A stretch of DNA of 64,000 nucleotides from Zoroaster sp. YZ-2022 (Eukaryota; Echinodermata; Asteroidea; Forcipulatida; Zoroasteridae): assembly GCA_029582265.1 (NCBI GenBank), contig JAQQFT010000023.1:1141071-1205070 (forward strand). The letters run 5' to 3'. How positions within the stretch are numbered: the stretch's first letter is position 1; every line of letters starts with the position of its first letter. Positions 1 through 10,900 of the stretch are shown piece after piece. The position numbers and the translations under genes are program-made. Under the pieces are notes generated by a model, which was given only the letters and a program-made list of their open reading frames with translations, was not told the DNA's origin and made no database searches.

Positions 1-896
1 AGAGGGCTAAGTGTCCATGGAGGCCGTTTAAGGTATGAATTTTTTTTCCAAATTCAAAAGTATGGTGTTTTTCTGAAAGGGGAGAACGTAAGCTTTAATT
101 TAGATATAAAATGATCGGCCTCCCTTTAAAACTTTAAAAGTTATTCTCAACCCTAGAAATGTTTTTTTTGTAACACTGTATAGTGCTGTATTGTTTGCGA
201 TGAAACCGCATGCAAGTTGACGGTATTTTACAGAGGGCTAAGTGTCCATGGAGGCCGTTTAAGGTACGAAAAAATTATCCAAATTCAAAAGTATGGTGTT
301 TTTCTGAAAGGGGAGAACCTAAGCTTTAATTTAGATATAAAATTATCGGCCTCCCTTGAAAACTTTAAAAGTTATTCCCAACCACAGATTTTTTTTTTGT
401 AATACTGTATAGTGCTGTAATGTTTGCGGCGAAACCGCATGGAAGTTGACGGTATTTTACAGAGGGCTAAGTATCCATGGAGGCCGTTTAAGGTATGAAA
501 AAATTATCAAAATTCAAAAGTATGGTGTTTTTCTGAAAGGTGAGAACGTAAGCTTTAATTTAGATATAAAATTATCGGCCTCCCTTGAAAACTTTAAAAG
601 TTATTCCCAACCATAGAAATGTTTTTTTTTTTGTAAAACTGTATAGGGCTGTATTGTTTGCGGTGAAACCGCATGCAAGTTGACGGTATTTTAAAGAGGG
701 CTAAGTGTCCATGGAGGCCGTTTAAGGTACGAAATAATTATCCAAATTCAAATGTATGGTGTTTTTCTGAAAGGGGAGAACCTAAGCTTTAATTTAGATA
801 TAAAATTATCGGCCTCCCTTGAAAACTTTAAAAGTTATTCCCAACCATAGAAATCTTGTTTTTTGTAACACTGTATAGTGCTGTAATGTTTGCGGT

Positions 897-1126
897 GAAA
901 ACGCATGGAAGTTGACGGTATTTTACAGAGGGCTAAGTGTCCATGGAGGCCGTTTAAGGTACGAAAAAAATTTCCAAATTCAAAAGTATGGTGTTTTTCT
1001 GAAAGGGAGAACGTAAGCTTTAATTTAGATATAAAATTATCGGCCTCCCTTGAAAACTTTAAAAGTTATTCCCAACCATAGAAATGTTTTTTTTGTAACA
1101 CTGTATAGTGCTGTATTGTTTGCGGT
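897..1126 (+). repeat. Reference satellite monomer (230 bp)
   Basis: A clean copy given as a map of the unit. CCATGG (NcoI site) is at 941-946 and GGAGGCCG at 945-952. AAGCTT (HindIII) is at 1015-1020. CGGCCTCC, the reverse complement of 945-952, is at 1041-1048. The near-perfect palindrome AACTTTAAAAGTT is at 1055-1067 and the dyad CACTGTATAGTG at 1099-1110. In most copies the unit also holds the hairpin GCGGTgaaACCGC and a GCATGC (SphI) site. The A/T tract after GGTACGAA and the T run before GTAACAC vary most between copies. HindIII and NcoI sites occur in most monomers, so either enzyme should give a ladder near 230 bp. I do not recognise the family by name. Confidence 0.9.
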
Positions 1127-1335
1127 GAAACCACATGCAAGTTGACGGTATTTTACAGAGGGCTAAGTGTCCATGGAGGCCGTTTAAGGTACGAAATAAT
1201 TATCCAAATTCAAATGTATGGTGTTTTTCTGAAAGGGGAGAACCTAAGCTTTAATTTAGATATAAAATTATCGGCCTCCCTTGAAAACTTTAAAAGTTAT
1301 TCCCAACCATAGAAATCTTTTTTTTTGTAACACTG

Positions 1336-1337
1336 TA
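1336..1337. other. TA target-site duplication, left copy
   Basis: The satellite reads CACTGTATAGTG in uninterrupted copies. Here it reads CACTG-TA, then the element, then TA-TAGTG. The TA dinucleotide is present on both sides, matching the TA duplication made by Tc1/mariner (IS630-type) transposases. The right copy is at 1982-1983. Removing the element plus one TA restores the normal satellite exactly. Confidence 0.95.
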
Positions 1338-1540
1338 CAGGGTGTCCCCATAAAAAGTATACCGAGATAAAAATTACTGTAATGGCAAAACTACTTTATA
1401 TATGGGAAAGAGAAATATATCTCTAGAAAGGGCAGAATGTCCTCTTTGCAATGGTATACAGCTTGTGATGTTATTGACACAGATGAGTGAACAAACTAGA
1501 CAGATGTTAAGGGTACTGAAAGCAGGACTGTGACAAGTTT
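1338..1540 (+). repeat. Left terminal inverted repeat of the mobile element (203 bp)
   Basis: It starts CAGGGTGTCCCCATAAAAAG and ends GACTGTGACAAGTTT. It pairs over its full length with 1779-1981. By eye I find one difference: AAAACTACTTTATA here against AAAACTATTTTATA when the right repeat is read in reverse complement. Repeats this long mean a single strand could fold into a roughly 200-bp stem. Confidence 0.93.
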
Positions 1541-1550
1541 GCATATTTGA

Positions 1551-1778
1551 ATAACACGAACTGGAAGGTCTCAGGAAAACATCGAATTGGTAAGAGAAGC
1601 AGTTGAAAGAAACCCAAGGATTAGCAGCAGGAGAAATGGTACTGGTATACCACATTCAACGTTCAACAACATCACACGAAATGATTTACACCTTCATCGC
1701 TATCACATCCATGTTCAGCATCAACTCCTGCAAGCAGATTATGACAGAAGAGTCACATTTTCACGGTGGTTTTTGGAT
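1551..1778 (+). pseudogene. Remnant of a Tc1/mariner-superfamily transposase (DNA-binding region only)
   Basis: About 76 codons are open in one frame, with a TGA immediately upstream (1548-1550) and no ATG start. The reading contains TRTGRSQENIELVREAVERN, then a short helix-turn-helix-like stretch (ISSRRNGTGIPHSTFNNI), then DLHLHRYHIHVQHQLLQADY followed by DRRVTFSRWFLDK. The order GR-linker, VREAVERNP, a helix-turn-helix ending HSTxxxI, DLHLHxY and ADYxRRVxFxxWFL is typical of the N-terminal and linker part of arthropod Tc1/mariner-like transposases. The helix-turn-helix looks a few residues short compared with relatives as I remember them. The frame then runs into the right inverted repeat and stops at 1821-1823. 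No catalytic acidic residues remain, so it is non-functional as a transposase. Family assignment rests on recalled motifs, not a search. Confidence 0.8.
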
Positions 1779-1981
1779 AAACTTGTCACAGTCCTGCTTT
1801 CAGTACCCTTAACATCTGTCTAGTTTGTTCACTCATCTGTGTCAATAACATCACAAGCTGTATACCATTGCAAAGAGGACATTCTGCCCTTTCTAGAGAT
1901 ATATTTCTCTTTCCCATATATAAAATAGTTTTGCCATTACAGTAATTTTTATCTCGGTATACTTTTTATGGGGACACCCTG
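1779..1981 (-). repeat. Right terminal inverted repeat of the mobile element (203 bp)
   Basis: This is the reverse complement of 1338-1540 with one mismatch found by eye. It begins AAACTTGTCACAGTCCTGC and ends GGGGACACCCTG, directly followed by TA. Open frames crossing either inverted repeat on the two strands are by-products of this symmetry. Confidence 0.93.
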
Positions 1982-4900
1982 TATAGTGCTGTAATGTTTG
2001 CGGTGAAAACGCATGGAAGTTGACGGTATTTTACAGAGGGCTAAGTGTCCATGGAGGCCGTTTAAGGTACGAAAATGTTTTCCAAATTCAAAAGTATGGT
2101 GTTTTTCTGAAAGGGGAGAACGTAAGCTTTAATTTAGATATAAAATGATCGGCCTCCCTTGAAAACTTTAAAAGTTATTCCCAACCCTAGAAATATTTTT
2201 TTTGTAACACTGTATAGTGCTGTAATGTTTGCGGTGAAACCGCATGGAAGTTGACGGTATTTTACAGAGGGCTAAGTGTCCATGGAGGCCGTTTAAGGTA
2301 CGAAAATGTTTTCCAAATTCAAAAGTATGGTGTTTTTCTGAAAGGGGAGAACGTAAGCTTTAATTTAGATATAAAATGATCGGCCTCCCTTGAAAACTTT
2401 AAAAGTTATTCCCAACCCTAGAAATATTATTTTTGTAACACTGTATAGTGCTGTATTGTTTGCGATGAAACCGCATGCAAGTTGACGGTATTTTACAGAG
2501 GGCTACGTGTCCATGGAGGCCGTTTAAGGTACGAAAAAATTATCAAAATTCAAAAGTATGGTGTTTTTCTGAAAGGGGAGAACGTAAGCTTTAATTTAGA
2601 TATAAAATTATCGGCCTCCCTTGAAAACTTTAAAAGTTATTCCCAACCATAGAAATCTTTTTTTTTGTAAAACTGTATAGTGCTGTATTGTTTGCGGTGA
2701 AACCGCATGCAAGTTGACGGTATTTTAAAGAGGGCTAAGTGGCCATGGAGGCCGTTTAAGGTACGAAATAATTATTCAAATGTATGGTGTTTTTCTGAAA
2801 GGGGAGAACCTAAGCTTTAATTTAGATATAAAATTATCGGCCTCCCTTGAAAACTTTAAAAGTTATTCCCAACCATAGAAATCTTTTTTTTGTAAAACTG
2901 TATAGTGCTGTATTGTTTGCGGTGAAACCGCATGCAAGATTGACAGTATTTTAAAAAAGAGGGCTAAGTGTCCATGGAGGCCGTTTAAGGTACAGAAATA
3001 ATTATCCAAATTCAAATGTATGGTGTTTTCTGAAAGGGGAGAACCTAAGCTTTAATTTAGATATAAAATTATCAGCCTCCCTTGAGAAACTTTAAAAGTT
3101 ATTCCCAACCATAGACATGTTTTTTTGTAACACTGTATAGTGCTCTATTGTTTGCGGTGAAACCGCATGCAAGATTGACAGTATTTACAGAGGCTAAGTG
3201 TCCATGGAGGCCGTTTAAGGTACGAACAAATTATCCAAATTCAAAAGTATGGTGTTTTTCTGAAAGGGGAGAACCTAAGCTTTAATTTAGATATAAAATT
3301 ATCGGCCTCACTTGAAAACTTTAAAAGTTATTCCCAACCATAGAATTTTTTTTTTTTGTAACACTGTATAGTGCTGTAATGTTTGCGGTGAAACCGCATG
3401 GAAGTTGACCGTATTTTATAGAGGGCTAAGTGTCCATGGAGGCCGTTTAAGGTACGAAAATGTTTTCCAAATTCAAAAGTATGGTGTTTTTCTGAAAAGG
3501 GGGAGAACGTAAGCTTTAATTTAGATATAAAATGATCGGCCTCCTTAGAAACTTTTAAAAGTTATTCCCAACCCTAGAAATAATTTTTTTGTAACACTGT
3601 ATAGTGCTGTATTGTTTGCGATGAAACCGCATGCAAGTTGACGGTATTTTACAGAGGGCTACGTGTCCATGGAGGCCGTTTAAGGTACGAAAAAATTATC
3701 AAAATTCAAAGGTATGGTGTTTTTCTGAAAGGGGAGAACCTAAGCTTTAATTTAGATATAAAATTATCGGCCTCCCTTGGAATCTTTAAAAGTTATTCCC
3801 AACCATAGAAATGATTTTTTTTGTAACACTGTATAGTGCTGTATTGTTTGCGGTGAAACCGCATGCAAGTTGACGGTATTTTACAGAGGGCTAAGTGTCA
3901 ATGGAGGCCGTTTAAGGTACGAAAAAAATTATCCAAATACAAAAGTATGGTGTTTTTCTGAAAGGGGAGAACCTAAGCTTTAATTTAGATATAAAATTAT
4001 CGGCCTCCCTTGAAAACTTTAAAAGTTATTCCCTACCATAGAATTTCTTTTTTTGTAATACTGTATAGTGCTGTAATGTTTGCGGTGAAACCGCATGCAA
4101 GTTGACGGTATTTTACAGAGGGCTAAGTGTCCATGGAGGCCGTTTAAGGTACGGACATTTTTTCCAAATTCAAAAGTATGGTGTTTTTCTGAAAGGGGAG
4201 AACCTAAGCTTTAATTTAGATATACAATTATCGGCCTCCCTTGAAAACTTTAACAGTTATTCCCAACCCTAGACTGTTTTTTTTTGTAACACTGTATAGT
4301 GCTGTATTGTTTGCGGTGAAACCGCATGCAAGTTGACGGTATTTTAAAGAGGGCTAAGTGTCCATGGAGGCCGTTTAAGGTACGAAAAAAATATCCAAAT
4401 TCAAAGTAGTGGTGTTTTTCTGAAAGGGAGAACGTAAGCTTTAATTTAGATATAACATTATCGGTCTCCTTGAAAACTTTAAAAGTTATTCCCAACCATA
4501 GAAATCTGTTTTTTGGAAAACTGTATAGTGCTGTATTGTTTGCGGTGAAACCGCATGCAAATTGACAGTATTTTAAAAAGGGCAAAGTGTCCATGGGAGG
4601 CCATTTAAGGTACGAAATAATTATCCAAATTTCAAATGTATGGTGTTTTTTCTGAAAGGGGAGAACCTAAGCTTTAATTTAGATATAAAATTATCGGCCT
4701 CCTTGAAAACTTTAAAAGGTTATTCCCAACCATAGAAATCTGTTGTTTTGTAACACTGTATAGTGCTGTAATGTTTGCAGTGAAACCGCATGGAAGTTGA
4801 CAAGTATTTTACAGAGGGCTAAAGTGTCCATGGAGGCCGTTTAAAAGGTGCACGAAAAAAATTCAAATTCAAAAGTATAGGGTTTTTCTGAAAGGGGAGA

Positions 4901-7900
4901 ACGTAAGCATTAAATTAGATATTAAATAATCGGCCTCCCTTGAAAACATTAAAAGTTATTCCCAACCATAGAAATGATTTTTGTAAACACTGTATAGTGC
5001 TGTATTGTTTGCGGTGAGAACCGCATGCAGAGTTGACAGTATTTTACAGAGGGCTAAGTGTCAATGGAGGCCGTTTAAGGTACGAAAAAAATTATCCAAA
5101 TACAAAAAGTATGGTGTTTTTCTGAAGGGGGAGAACCTAAAATTTAAGAAGATATAAAATTATCGGCCTCCCTTGAAAACGTTAAAAGTTATTCCCTACC
5201 ATAGAATTTCTTTTTTTGTAATACTGTATAGTGCTGTAATGTTTGCGGTGAAACCGCATGGAAGTTGACGGTATTTTATACAGGGCTAAGTGTCCATGGA
5301 GGCCGTTTAAGGTACGAACATTTTTCCCAAATTCAAAAGTATGGTGTTTTCTGAAAGGGGAGAACCTAAGCTTTAATTTAGATATAAAATTATCAGCCTC
5401 CCTTGAAAACTTTAAAAAGTTATTCCCAACCCTAGACTGTTTTTGTAAGACTGTATAGTGCTGTATTGTTTGCGGTGAAACCGCATGCAAGTTGACGGTA
5501 TTTTACAGAGGGCTAAGTGTCCATGGAGGGCCGTTTAAGGTACGAAAAAAATATCCAAATTCAAAAAGTATGGTGTTTTTCTGAAAGGGAGAACGTAAGC
5601 TTTAATTTAGATATAACATTATCGGCCTCCTTGAAAAACTTTAAAAGTTATTCCCAACCATAGAAATCTGTTTTTTGTAAAACTGTATAGTGCGGTATTG
5701 TTTGGTTGCGGTGAAACCGCATGGAGGCCATTTTAAGGGTAATTATCCAAATTTAAATGTATGGTGTTTTCTGAAAGGGAGAACCAGCTTTAAAGGTGAA
5801 AACTTTAAAGTTATTCCCAACCATAGAAATCTGTTTTTGGTATAGTGCTGTAATGTTTGCGGTGAAAGGAGGCCGTTTAAGGTACGAAAAAAATTCCAAA
5901 TTCAAAAGTATGGTGTTTTTCTGAAAGGGGAGAACGTAAGCTTTAATTTAGATATAAAATGATCGGCCTCCCTTGAAAACTTTAAAAGTTATTCCCAACC
6001 CTAGAAATATTTTTTTTGTAACACTGTATAGTGCTGTATTGTTTGCGATGAAACCGCATGCAAGTTGACGGTATTTTACAGAGGGCTAAGTGTCCATGGA
6101 GGCCGTTTAAGGTACGAAAAAATTATCCAAATTCAAAAGTATGGTGTTTTTCTGAAAGGGGAGAACGTAAGCTTTAATTTAGATATAAAATTATCGGCCT
6201 CCCTTGAAAACTTTAAAAGTTATTCCCAACCATAGAAATGTTTTTTTTTGTAAAACTGTATAGTGCTGTATTGTTTGCGGTGAAACCGCATGCAAGTTGA
6301 CGGTATTTTAAAGAGGGCTAAGTGTCCATGGAGGCCGTTTAAGGTACGAAATAATTATCCAAATTCAAATGTATGGTGTTTTTCTGAAAGGGGAGAACCT
6401 AGGCTTTAATTTAGATATAAAATTATCGGCCTACCTTGAAAACTTTAAAAGTTATTCCCATCCATAGAAATCTTTTTTTTTGTAACACTGTGTAGTGCTG
6501 TAATGTTTGCGGTGAAACCGCATGGAGATTGACGGTATTTTACAGAGGGCTGAAAGTGTCCATGGAGGCCGTTTAAGGTACGAATTTTTTTTCCAAATTC
6601 AAAAGTATGGTGTTTTTCTGAAAGGGGAGAACGTAAGCTTTAATTTAGATATAAAATGATCGGCCTTCCTTGAAAACTTTAAAAGTTATTCCCAACCCTA
6701 GAAATATTTTTTTGTAACACTGTATAGTGCTGTATTGTTTTGCGATGAAACAGCATGCAAGTTCACGGTATTTAAAGAGGGCTAAGTGTCCATGGAGGCC
6801 GTTTAAGGTACAGAAATAATTATCCAAATTCAAATGTATGGTGTTTTTCTGAAAGGGGAGAACCTAGGCTTTAATTTAGATATAAAATTATCGGCCTCCC
6901 TTGAAAACTTTAAAAGTTATTCCCAACCATAGAAATCTTTTTTTTTGTAACACTGTGTAGTGCTGTAATGTTTGCGGTGAAACCGCATGGAAGTTGACGG
7001 TATTTTACAGAGGGCTAAGTGTCCATGGAGGCCGTTTAAGGTACGACTTTTTTTTCCAAATTCAAAAGTATGGTGTTTTTCTGAAAGGGGAGAACGTAAG
7101 CTTTAATTTAGATATAAAATGATCGGCCTTCCTTGAAAACTTTAAAAGTTATTCCCAACCCTAGAAATATTTTTTTTGTAACACTGTATAGTGCTGTATT
7201 GTTTGCGATGAAACCGCATGCAAGTTGACGGTATTTTACAGAGGGCTACGTGTCCATGGAGGCCGTTTAAGGTACGAAAAAAATTATCAAAATTCAAAAG
7301 TATGGTGTTTTTTCTGAAGGGGAGAACCTAAGCTTTAATTTAGATATAAAATTATCGGCCTCCTTGGAATCTTTAAAAAAGTTATTCCCAACCCTAGAAA
7401 TGTTTTTTGTAACACTGTATAGTGCTGTATTGTTTGCAGGCAAAACCGCATGCAAGTTGACAGTATTTTACAGAGGCTAAGTGTCCCATGGAGGCCGTTT
7501 AAGGTGAAAAAATTTCAAATTCAAAATAAAATTGGTGTTTTTCTGAAAGGGAGAACGTAAGCTTTTAAAATTTAGATATAAATGATCAGCCTCCCTTGAA
7601 AACATTAAAGTTATTCCTACCATAAATTTTTTTTTGTAATACTGTATAGTGCTGTAATGTTTGCAGGTGAAACCACATGCAAGTTGACAGTATTTTACAG
7701 AGGGCTAAGTGTCCATGAGGCCGTTTAGGTACGGACATTTTTTCCAAATTCAAAAGTATGGTGTTTTTCTGAAAGTGGAGAACGTAAGCTTTAATTTAGA
7801 TATAAAATTATCGGCCTCCCTTGAAAACTTTAAAAGTTATTCCCAACCCTAGACTGTTTTTTTTGTAACACTGTATAGTGCTGTATTGTTTGCAGGGTGA

Positions 7901-10900
7901 AACCGCATGCAAGTTGACAGTATTTTACAGAGGGCTAAGTGTCCATGGAGGCCGTTTAGGTACGAAACAAATTCCAAATTCAAAAAGTATGGTCTTTTTC
8001 TGAAAGGGAGCAGCAAAATTTAGATATAAAATTATCGGCCTCCCTTGAAAACTTTAAAAGTTATTCCCAACCCTAGAAATATTTTTTTGTAACACTGTAT
8101 AGTGCTGTATTGTTTGCGATGAAACCGCATGCAAGTTGACGGTATTTTACAGAGGGCTACGTGTCCATGGAGGCCGTTTAAGGTACAAAAAAATTATCAA
8201 AATTCAATAGTATGGTGTTTTTTCTGAAGGGAGAACCTAAGCTTTAAGGTAGATATAAAAGTATCGGCCTCCCGTGGAATCTTTAAAAGTTATTCCCAAC
8301 CCTAGAAATGTTTTTGTAACACTGTATAGTGCTGTATTGTTGCAGGTGAAACCGCATGCAAGTTGACGGTATTTTACAGAGGGCTAAGTGTCCATGGAGG
8401 CCGTTTAAGGTACGAAAAAAAATTCCAAATTCAAAAGTATGGTGTTTTTCTGAAAGGGTAGAACCTAAGCTTTAATTTAGATATAAAATTATCTGCCTCA
8501 CTTGAAAACATTAAAAGTTATTCCCAACCATAGAAATGATTTTTTTTGTAACACTGTATAGTGCTGTATTGTTTGCGGTGAAACCGCATGCAAGTTGACG
8601 GTATTTTACAGAGGGCTAAGTGTCAATGGAGGCCGTTTAAGGTACGAAAAAAAATTATCCAAATACAAAAGTATGGTGTTTTTCTGAAAGGGGAGAACCT
8701 AAGCTTTAATTTAGATATAAAATTATCGGCCTCCCTTGAAAACTTTAAAAGTTATTCCCTACCATAGAATTTCTTTTTTTGTAATACTGTATAGTGCTGT
8801 AATGTTTGCGGTGAAACCGCGTGCAAGTTGACGGTATTTTACAGAGGGCTAAGTGTCCATGGAGGCCGTTTGGGGTACGGACATTTTTCCCAAATTCAAA
8901 GTATGGTGTTTTTTCTGAAAGGGGAGAACCTAAGCTTTAATTTAGATATAAAATTTTCGGCCTCCCTTGAAAACTTTAAAATTATTCCCAACCCTAGACT
9001 GTTTTTTGTAACACTGTATAGTGCTGTATTGTTGCGGTGAAACCTTCCCGGGGTCAACATTATTTTACAGAGGGCTAAGTGTCCATGGAGGCCGTTTAAG
9101 GTACGAAAAAAAATTCCAAATTCAAAAGTATGGTCTTTTTCTGAAAGGGGAGAACGTAAGCTTTAATTTAGATATAAAATTATCGGCCTCCCTTGAAAAC
9201 TTTAAAAGTTATTCCCAACCATAGAAATTTATTTTTTTATAAAACTGTATAGTGCTGTATTGTTTGCGGTGAAACCGCATGCAAGTTGACGGTATTTTAA
9301 AGAGGGCTAAGTGTCCATGGAGGCCCTTTAAGGTACGAAATCATTATCCAAATTCAAATGTATGGTGTTTTTCTGAAAGGGGAGAACCTAAGCTTTAATT
9401 TAGATATAAAATTATCGGCCTCCCTTGAAAACTTTAAAAGTTATTCCCAACCATAGAAATTTGTTTTTGTAACACTGTATAGTGCTGTAATGTTTTGGTG
9501 AAACCGCATGGAAGTTGACAGTATTTTACAGAGGGCTGGTGTCCAGAGAGCCGTTTAAGGTGCGAAAAAAAAATTTCCAAATTCAAAAAGTGGTGTTTTT
9601 CTGAAAGGGAGAGAACGTAAGCTTTAATTTAGATATAAAATGATCGGCCTCCTTGAAAACATTAAAGTTATTCCCAACCATAGAAATGATTTTTTGTAAC
9701 ACTGTATAGTGCTGTATTGTTTGCGGTGAAACCGCATGCAAAAGGATTGACGGTATTTTACAGAGGGCTAAGTGTCAATGGAGGCCGTTTAAGGTACGAA
9801 AAAATTTTCCAAATACATAAAAGTATGGTGTTTTTCTGAAAGGGAGAACCTAAGCTTTAATTTAGATATAAAATTATCGGCCTCCTTGAAAACTTTAAAG
9901 TTATTCCCTACCATAAAATTTCTTTTTGTGTAATACTGTATAGTGCTGTAATGTTTGCGGTGAAACCGCATGCAAGTTGACTGTATTTTACAGAGGGCTA
10001 AGTGTCCATGGAGGCCGTTTAAGGTACGGACATTTTTCCAAATTCAAAAAGTATGGTGTTTTTTCTGAAAGGGAGAACCTAAGCTTTAATTTAGATATAA
10101 AATTATCAGCCTCCCCTTGAAAACTTTAAAAAGTTATTCCCAACCCTAGACTGTTTTTTTGTAACACTGTATAGTGCTGTATTGTTTGCGGTGAAACCGC
10201 ATGCAAGATTGACGGTATTTTACAGAGGGCTAAGTGTCCATGGAGGCCGTTTAAAATTTGGTAAAAAAAAAAATCAAATTCAAAAAAATGGTGTTTTCTG
10301 AAAGGGGAGAACGTAAGCTTTAATTTAGATATAACATTATCGGCCTCCCTTGAAAACTTTAAAAGTTATTCCCAACCATAGAAATGTTTTATTTTGTAAA
10401 ACTGTATAGTGCTGTATTGTTTGCGGTGAAACCGCATGCAGAGATTGACAGTATTTTAAAAGGGCTAAGTGTCCATGGAGGCCCCCAAAGGTGCAGAAAA
10501 TAATTATCCAAATTCAAATGTATGGTGTTTTTCTGAAAAAGGGAGAACCCCTAGCTTTAATTTAGATATAAAATTATCGGCCTCCTTGAAAACTTTAAAG
10601 TTATTCCCAACCATAGAAATCTTTTTTTAACACTGTATAGTGCTGTAATGTTTGCAGTGAAACCGCATGCAAGTTGACAGTATTTTACAGAGGGCTATGT
10701 GTCCATGGAGGCCGTTTAAGGTACGAAAAAAAAATCAGAATCAAAAAGTATGGTGTTTTTCTGAAAGGTGAGAACGTAAGCTTTAATTTAGATATAAAAT
10801 GATCGGCCTCCCTTGAAAACATTAAAAGTTATTCCCAACCATAGAAATGATTTTTGTTGTAACACTGTATAGTGCTGTATTGTTTGCGGTGAAACCGCAT

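Larger units (their letters stand above)
1..1337 (+). repeat. Satellite array, forward orientation, upstream of the mobile element
   Basis: About six tandem copies of a monomer near 230 bp. The GAAACCGC landmark (or its variant) recurs at 202, 431, 665, 897 and 1127, giving spacings of 229, 234, 232 and 230 bp. Each copy reads in order: TTGACGGTATTTTACAGAGG, CCATGGAGGCCGTTTAAGG, an A/T-variable tract, a GTATGGTGTTTTTCTGAAAG block, TAAGCTTTAATTTAG, ATCGGCCTCC, AACTTTAAAAGTT, a T tract, CACTGTATAGTG and GCGGTGAAACCGC. The copy at 665-896 and the copy split by the mobile element share several variants (AAATGTATGG, GAAAACGCATGG), so a two-monomer unit was duplicated locally before the insertion. 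No gene is seen. Confidence 0.97.
1338..1981 (+). mobile_element. Non-autonomous Tc1/mariner-type element with long inverted repeats (644 bp)
   Basis: A single-copy insertion inside a satellite monomer. Both ends begin CAGGGTGTCCCC and are flanked by a TA duplication. The structure is a 203-bp left inverted repeat, a 238-bp core and a 203-bp right inverted repeat. The core translates in frame to a piece of the DNA-binding region of a Tc1/mariner-superfamily transposase; the catalytic DDE/D domain is absent. Autonomous elements of this superfamily are usually well over 1.2 kb, so this looks like an internal-deletion derivative that must be mobilised in trans. Near identity of the two repeats and absence of the element from the other monomers in the window indicate a recent insertion. 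Orientation is given by the transposase remnant. Confidence 0.93.

Noticed and set aside
1000..1100. A promoter or RNA polymerase III unit in each monomer (TATAAAAT and T runs).
   Set aside because: AT-rich sequence gives these by chance. I find no A or B box or other supporting element at sensible spacing.
1374..1655. A 93-codon minus-strand open frame across the left inverted repeat of the mobile element.
   Set aside because: It lies largely inside the inverted repeat, opposite the transposase remnant, and shows no recognisable motif.
1591..1778. A complete transposase gene in the mobile element.
   Set aside because: The core is only 238 bp. A stop lies just upstream, there is no ATG start and the catalytic domain is missing, so it is a remnant.
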